Part shown: positions 60,201 through 64,000 of the stretch, in pieces | Layout: every line of letters begins with the position of its first letter | How positions within the stretch are numbered: the stretch's first letter is position 1 | DNA from: Pseudochelatococcus lubricantis | Lineage (GTDB): Bacteria > Pseudomonadota > Alphaproteobacteria > Rhizobiales > Beijerinckiaceae | Length of the DNA: 64,000 bases | Reading direction: 5' to 3' | NCBI RefSeq assembly: GCF_011762225.1 | Contig: NZ_JAASQI010000010.1 | Coordinates: 1 to 64,000 of the forward strand | Notes under the pieces: generated by a model | Database searches by the model: none | Seen by the model: only the letters and a program-made list of their open reading frames with translations | Told to the model about the DNA's origin: nothing | Translations under genes and position numbers: made by a program

Positions 60201-62062
60201 ACCACGACCTGATCGTTGGTGATCTGCAGGATGCGCCATGACGTCGCCCCGAGGGTGATCACCTCGTTCACGCGCGACTCGTAGACCATTTCCTCGTCGA
60301 GTTCGCCCACGCGGCGGGAGCCTGCCTGTTCCTCGCCCTCCGGCAGCACGACGCTGAACGCACCCCTGTCGGGGATCGTGCCACCGCTCGTCACCGCCAG
60401 ATGCTGCGCGCCCGGGCGGGCGGTGAGCACGCCGCTCTCCCGATCCCAGACCAGCCGGGGGCGAAACCCCGCGAACTCGTCGGACGAATACCTGCCCGCG
60501 AGCATGTCAAGGGTTGCGTCAAAGACGCTGCGCGGCAGTTCGCGGAACGGCTCCGCCCGCCGCACAGTCGCATACCAGTCGTCGACGCCGGCCGGGTCCA
60601 TGGCGACCGCGGCGACGGTCTGCTGCGCGAGCACGTCAAGCGGATTGCGCGGCGGGCTGATCGCCTCGATGTTCCCGGCCAGCATGCTTTCAACCGTGAC
60701 GGCAGCATCCACCAGATCGCGGCGGGTGCGCGGATAGATCAGCCCCGCCGACGTGCCGCCCACCTGATGGCCGGCACGGCCCACCCGTTGCAGCGCGCTC
60801 GCCACCGACGGCGGCGCGGCGACCTGAATCACCAGCTCCACCAGCCCCATGTCGATGCCGAGTTCGAGGCTGGAGGTGGCGACGACGCAGCGTAGCTCGC
60901 CGGACTTCAGCGCCCGTTCGATATCGGCCCGCTGTTCCTTGGAGACCGAGCCATGATGCGAACGCGCGATCAGGGCCGGCACGCCGGTCGTGCGCCCGCT
61001 GGTGCCGCCGGACGACGACACGTATTGCATGGCCTGCTCTCCCCCGCCGGCGGCCGCGTCGGCGAACCGTTCCGCGTAAAGCTCGTTCAGCCGCGCCGTC
61101 AGTTTTTCCGCCAGGCCGCGGGAGTTGGCGAACACGATGGTCGAGCGCGCGGCGAGAACCCGGTCGAGAATGCTGGCCTCGACGTGCGGCCAGATCGAGC
61201 CGACCTGTGCCGGGCCGTCGGCGGCTTCCGGCTGGTTGCCGGCGTGCGCCGGCAGGTCCGTCATATCCTCCACCGGCACCACGATCCGCACGTCGAGCCG
61301 CCGCTCCGATGGCGGGTTCACCACTGTCACCGGCCGCGCGCCGCCGAGGAAGCTCGCGACCCGGTCCACCGGGCGCACCGTCGCCGACAGGCCGACCCGC
61401 TGCGCAGGCTGCGGCAGCAGCAGGTCCAGACGCTCCAGACTCAGCGCCAGATGCGAGCCGCGCTTGGTGCCGGCAACGGCGTGGACCTCGTCGACGATCA
61501 CCGTGCGGACGCCGCGCAACGTCTCGCGCGCTTTCGACGTCAGCATCAGGTAGAGCGATTCCGGCGTCGTGATCAGGATGTCCGGCGGCCGCCGCGCCAG
61601 GCTCGCGCGTTCGGAGACGGGCGTATCGCCCGTGCGCATGCCCACCGTCACCTCGACCTCCGGATCGCCCCGGCGCTTGCGCTGCGCGCCGACCCCGTGC
61701 AGCGGGACGCGCAGGTTACGCTGGATGTCGGCGCCCAGCGCCTTGATCGGCGAGATGTAGAGCACCCGCGTCTGCGTCTTCGGTGCATGGTGCTGCGCGC
61801 TCGCGGCGGCGTCCCGCGTCCGCTCGTCGAACAGCCGGTCGATCGCATGCAGGAAGGCCGCCAGCGTCTTGCCCGAACCCGTGGGCGCGATGACCAGGGC
61901 GCACTCGCCCGCGCCTATGGCCGCCCACGCGGCCTGCTGAACCGCTGTCGGCGACTCGAACGCCGAGGCGAACCATGCGCGCGTGGCCGGGGTGAACCCC
62001 GCGAGCGGATCCGTGACGGGTTTCACCGGCACGGACGGCGCGGCGCCAGCATCCTCAACCAA
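57281..62062 (-). CDS. lhr: Large helicase-related protein Lhr
   Basis: The 1593-residue protein is a full-length Lhr, a 3'-5' nucleic-acid helicase acting on DNA or RNA:DNA in repair. Motif I is APTGSGKTLAA, motif II is DEVH in VIVDEVHAVAGTKRGSHLAL, motif III is SATVR, and RecA2 motifs include GVPALIARSHHGSVSKEQR and LQRVGRAGHQVGG. A long C-terminal part with winged-helix domains follows. The TTG start at 62062 has AGGAGG six bases upstream, a strong site. It is transcribed alone; the usual companion nuclease/ligase genes are not present. The last 40 codons run to a stop at 57281. Confidence 0.96.
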   Translation of the reverse strand: MVEDAGAAPSVPVKPVTDPLAGFTPATRAWFASAFESPTAVQQAAWAAIGAGECALVIAPTGSGKTLAAFLHAIDRLFDERTRDAAASAQHHAPKTQTRVLYISPIKALGADIQRNLRVPLHGVGAQRKRRGDPEVEVTVGMRTGDTPVSERASLARRPPDILITTPESLYLMLTSKARETLRGVRTVIVDEVHAVAGTKRGSHLALSLERLDLLLPQPAQRVGLSATVRPVDRVASFLGGARPVTVVNPPSERRLDVRIVVPVEDMTDLPAHAGNQPEAADGPAQVGSIWPHVEASILDRVLAARSTIVFANSRGLAEKLTARLNELYAERFADAAAGGGEQAMQYVSSSGGTSGRTTGVPALIARSHHGSVSKEQRADIERALKSGELRCVVATSSLELGIDMGLVELVIQVAAPPSVASALQRVGRAGHQVGGTSAGLIYPRTRRDLVDAAVTVESMLAGNIEAISPPRNPLDVLAQQTVAAVAMDPAGVDDWYATVRRAEPFRELPRSVFDATLDMLAGRYSSDEFAGFRPRLVWDRESGVLTARPGAQHLAVTSGGTIPDRGAFSVVLPEGEEQAGSRRVGELDEEMVYESRVNEVITLGATSWRILQITNDQVVVTPAPGRSARLPFWRGDGPGRPAELGETIGAFLRDIDADAASEGAGPSPRIEARLHGAGLEGNAIANLLGLVGEQRDATGALPTDRTLVVERCRDEVGDWRLLLHSPYGRRVHAPWALAISDRVRQRFGVDASVVAGDDGIIARLPDTDGRVPGAELFTFNADGMQRLVTDAVGTSALFAARFRECAARALLLPRRNPGRRSPLWQQRLRAGQLLDVARDHPDFPILVETARECLQDVYDLPALDALMRRLAAGAVRLVEVTTETPSPFAASLLFGYVDEFMYEGDAPLAERRASLLSLDSGLLGDLLGQVDLGELLDPTVVEQVEAELQRIAPERRVAGVEGVADLLRELGPLSAAEVVARMVPEGAGEEHLAALEAARRAIRVRIGAEEQWAAVEDAARLRDALGVRLPAGIPAAFLEPVADPLRDLIARYARTHTPFTTGQAAARFGLGVSVADEALDRLREQGRVLRGSFGAARQSDGAGMQHSPLARHEWVWEEVFRRLRIRSLQAAREATRPVGQSAYVRQLLERQNVFIEAAGHAAPDAGMPAVAALQGSDGVARVAEQLAGLPLPASLWERHILPARVRDYSPGMLDELIATGEVFWSGHGRLGDEDGLVALHLRELAAETLPAGPDPDTAARLTPLQRAILIVLADGGAYFVRQIADLARARLASAGGAGEMTASDLHGALWGLVWAGCVTTDTWSTMRALTGFHASHRSRRTRTVHRRGGFHTSILAGAVDGAGVATLSDPTLAGRWSLLHREPISDTARALALVEGLLDRYGVVTRGAAVSEEVPGGFPALQRVFRSMEDAGRVLRGRFVEGLGAAQFADHAAIDRLRELAEACPAASPAVALSAADPANPFGATLPWPAHASGMRPTRRAGGLVVIRDGRLVLWLAPGGRHLLTYADVGDPATPDTLVATGAALAATLKRARTASFTIETVDDQPVSAAPVALVLRAVGFSRLPKGLCWYG

Positions 62063-62243
62063 GTTCGACCTCCTCCACGGAAGACGCGACGCGCCGGCTC
62101 CCTGCCGCGCGCAACATCCCGGCGAAATATGGTCTATAACATTTCCGGAAAAAACAGCGATTTCCTGCCGATAATCGCGCCCGCAGCCACAAACACGCGC
62201 TCACCGGCGCCGTGCGGCGTCTGCGGATGCCCGGGCGAAGGCG

Positions 62244-63401
62244 TCATGGTGCATGGGCGCGAACCGGGACGGAACCTCCGAAGCGGTCGATGCGGAAGTC
62301 CTCCATGGGCGTCGTGGTGGCGCCCGTCGCGATCAGCTCCGCCATCACGTCCCCGACCCCCGGCCCGATCTGGAAGCCGTGGCCGCAGAAGCCGAAGGCG
62401 TAGAACAGGCCGGGGATTTTCGCGCTGCGGCCCATGACGGGCAGGTCGTCGGCCATGTAGCCCTCGACCCCGGACCACGTCCGGATGAGGCGCGCGTGTT
62501 TCAGCGCCGGCACCAGACGCAGGATCTGGCGGAACTGCGCCTGAACGCCGGCTGGATCATATTTCGCCCGCTGCTCGTCCAGCGCGGCATTACGGCGCGC
62601 GATACCGCCAAAGATGATGTTCCCGCGCGGGATCTGGCGCAGATAGGCCACCTCCCCCGGCACCTTCGTGGAAACGCCGACGACGGGATGCACGAAATAG
62701 GGCAACGGCTCGGTCACGCCCATCTGCGGCCCCGCCACGTCCAGCGGCACGGGCTCGCCCATGGCCGCCGCGAAGCCGCCGCCCCACGCGCCACCCGCGA
62801 TCAACACGATCGGCGCGCGGTAGTCACCCGATGCGGTCGCGACGGTGAAGTCCTCACCCGTCCTGTCGATCGACAGAACCTCGCAGTTCTCGACGATCGT
62901 GGCACCGTCGCGCCGGGCAGCACGGGCGAAAGCCGGCGCGACGAGGCGGGGATTGGCGTGGCCGTCGTGCGGCGACCACGAGCCCGCCACCGCCTCCGGC
63001 CCGATGAAGGGAAACCGCTCGCGGATGGCGTTGCGCCCGAGTATGTGCAGTTCGAGCCCGTACTCCGCCGCATCGCGTTGGTATTTCTCGACGACAGCCA
63101 GCTGCTCGTCCGCCCAGAGGAAGCGCACATGACCCACGGGCATGAATTCCACGTCCGCGCCGGTCAATTCCGGGATCCGGCCCCAGATCGCGCGCGAGCG
63201 GTTGGCAAGCGGCAACTGGCGGAGGTAGCGGCCCTGCCTTCGCACATTGCCGAAGTTCGTTCCGCTGGCTTGCTGCCCGACGAGGAAACGCTCCAGCAAG
63301 ATCACGCCGACGCCGCGCTGGCGCAGAAAAAACGCCGCCGACGTTCCGACGATGCCGCCGCCGACGATGACCACATCAGCCTGTCCGGACACGTTACGCA
63401 T
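62244..63401 (-). CDS. FAD-dependent amine/opine oxidoreductase (DAO family), small subunit of a heteromeric oxidase
   Basis: The 385-residue protein begins with the FAD-binding motif ADVVIVGGGIVGTSAAFFLR and closes with LFYAFGFCGHGFQIGPGVGD, typical of the DAO fold of sarcosine oxidase beta, HcnC, OoxB and hydroxyproline dehydrogenase subunits. Its start overlaps the stop of the upstream partner by 8 bp. With that partner it probably forms a heteromeric dehydrogenase that oxidises an amine or opine and passes electrons to a respiratory acceptor. Confidence 0.93.
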   Translation of the reverse strand: MRNVSGQADVVIVGGGIVGTSAAFFLRQRGVGVILLERFLVGQQASGTNFGNVRRQGRYLRQLPLANRSRAIWGRIPELTGADVEFMPVGHVRFLWADEQLAVVEKYQRDAAEYGLELHILGRNAIRERFPFIGPEAVAGSWSPHDGHANPRLVAPAFARAARRDGATIVENCEVLSIDRTGEDFTVATASGDYRAPIVLIAGGAWGGGFAAAMGEPVPLDVAGPQMGVTEPLPYFVHPVVGVSTKVPGEVAYLRQIPRGNIIFGGIARRNAALDEQRAKYDPAGVQAQFRQILRLVPALKHARLIRTWSGVEGYMADDLPVMGRSAKIPGLFYAFGFCGHGFQIGPGVGDVMAELIATGATTTPMEDFRIDRFGGSVPVRAHAP

Positions 63402-64000
63402 GGCTGCCTCCGTCGGTCACCGCGATCGGTAGCGGCTTCACCGGCGCCTGCCCGCGCAGGCGGCCCGCCTTTTCCACCGGCAGGCGGCACGCGGCGGCCA
63501 CGATCTCCTGGCTGGCGAGGCCGCAGAACCGGCCCTGGCAGCGCCCCATGCCAACGCGCGAGAATGCCTTGGCCCTGTTGACCTCGGGCGCCTCCAGCGC
63601 CGTGACGGCGGCGCGCAATTCACCAGCGGTGATCGCCTCGCAGCGGCAGACGAGCGTCTCGTCCGGAATGGCAGCCACCTTGTCGTGCGGCCACGGAAAG
63701 GCCCGCGCGACGCCGCGGGCGAACCGGACATGGCGCTCCATATCCCGCAGCAACCGGCGCGTCCGATCTTCCGGCTGCGGGCGTCCGAGATCGGCCAGCA
63801 CGGCCTGCGCCGCGAGCTTGCCCGAGGTTTCGGCGCCGTCTGCCCCGAGAACGCGGACGCCGTCACCGGCGAGATAAACGTTCGCCACCGAGCTGCGCCC
63901 CATGGCATCTATTGCCGGCAGCCACTGGCGCACCGCCGGGTCGAACGCGAAGACGCAGCCTGCAAGGTCGGCAAGCTGGCTCTCGGCCCGCAGATGGAAG
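63394..64000 (-). CDS. FAD/NAD(P)-binding oxidoreductase with BFD-like [2Fe-2S] domain (truncated at right edge)
   Basis: Only the C-terminal 201 codons are in the window; the frame is open to the last base, so the 5' end lies outside. The visible part has VYLAGDGVRVLGADGAETSG (end of the pyridine-nucleotide disulfide oxidoreductase fold) and a BFD-like cluster site, CRCEAITAGEL with GMGRCQGRFCG. The layout matches the large subunits OoxA/NoxA, HcnB and D-hydroxyproline dehydrogenase. It forms an operon with the DAO-type gene just downstream. Confidence 0.9.
   Translation of the reverse strand, partial: FHLRAESQLADLAGCVFAFDPAVRQWLPAIDAMGRSSVANVYLAGDGVRVLGADGAETSGKLAAQAVLADLGRPQPEDRTRRLLRDMERHVRFARGVARAFPWPHDKVAAIPDETLVCRCEAITAGELRAAVTALEAPEVNRAKAFSRVGMGRCQGRFCGLASQEIVAAACRLPVEKAGRLRGQAPVKPLPIAVTDGGSHA

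Noticed and set aside
62130-62145. Further copy of the RTCTA-N9-TAGAY element upstream of lhr (GTCTATAAC)
   Set aside because: Only the left half matches; the right arm is CGGAA, so it is probably chance or part of a -10 region.

Overview
The window looks like chromosomal DNA of a high-GC alphaproteobacterium, most likely of the order Hyphomicrobiales (Rhizobiales). This is inferred from the family mix (pseudoazurin, TctABC, MocR regulator, opine-oxidase-like pair, RcnB-like protein, two NtaA/SnaA-type flavin monooxygenases) and from an 85-bp palindromic dispersed repeat whose antisense reading encodes LFTLKQDR. No rRNA, tRNA, CRISPR array, prophage or intact insertion sequence was seen. Genes are dense, and ATGA stop/start overlaps show many tight operons.

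Layout. 0-2.3 kb: end of a type I secretion operon (ABC ATPase cut by the window edge, then an HlyD-type adaptor). 2.5-6.8 kb: a 1455-residue protein with a GHKL ATPase head and about eleven 69-residue repeats built from a 207-bp DNA tandem array; this is the least familiar gene here. 7.2-15.1 kb: a Tas-like aldo/keto reductase divergent from a five-gene peptide-type ABC importer plus flavin monooxygenase operon. 15.7-19.2 kb: small genes (RcnB-like, pseudoazurin, VOC protein, a deformylase-like protein lacking metal ligands) and a scar where a frameshifted LysR gene is joined to the 5' end of an isochorismatase-family gene. 19.4-22.6 kb: a sulfonate/taurine-type ABC importer ending in a translationally coupled TPR protein. 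22.8-25.3 kb: an operon of periplasmic binding protein, SCO protein and di-heme peroxidase. 25.4-28.9 kb: a flavoprotein/ferredoxin pair divergent from a second flavin monooxygenase.

29-32.3 kb: a Lon-like protease with an altered P-loop and a coupled USP-like protein. 32.3-38.2 kb: a YbhGFSR-type exporter with its divergent CecR-type TetR regulator and a twin palindromic operator. 38.2-40.3 kb: a TPP riboswitch followed by a Nudix hydrolase and two different TenA proteins. 40.3-43.5 kb: a zinc-related ZrgA-type operon with a Zur-like palindrome. 43.5-49.6 kb: MocR regulator, EamA exporter, malate synthase G, DNA polymerase IV. 49.6-57.1 kb: MFS exporter, a DUF1501/DUF1800 pair and TctABC. 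57.3-64 kb: Lhr helicase and the start of an opine-oxidase/amine-dehydrogenase-like locus cut by the right edge.

The three oxidative/uptake cassettes between 7 and 29 kb look like one functional theme, probably scavenging of organosulfur or other organic compounds. They are tied together by a 19-bp palindrome of the form RTCTA-N9-TAGAY (with one weaker copy) found close upstream of three leftward genes. The substrate and the regulator cannot be read from sequence alone.
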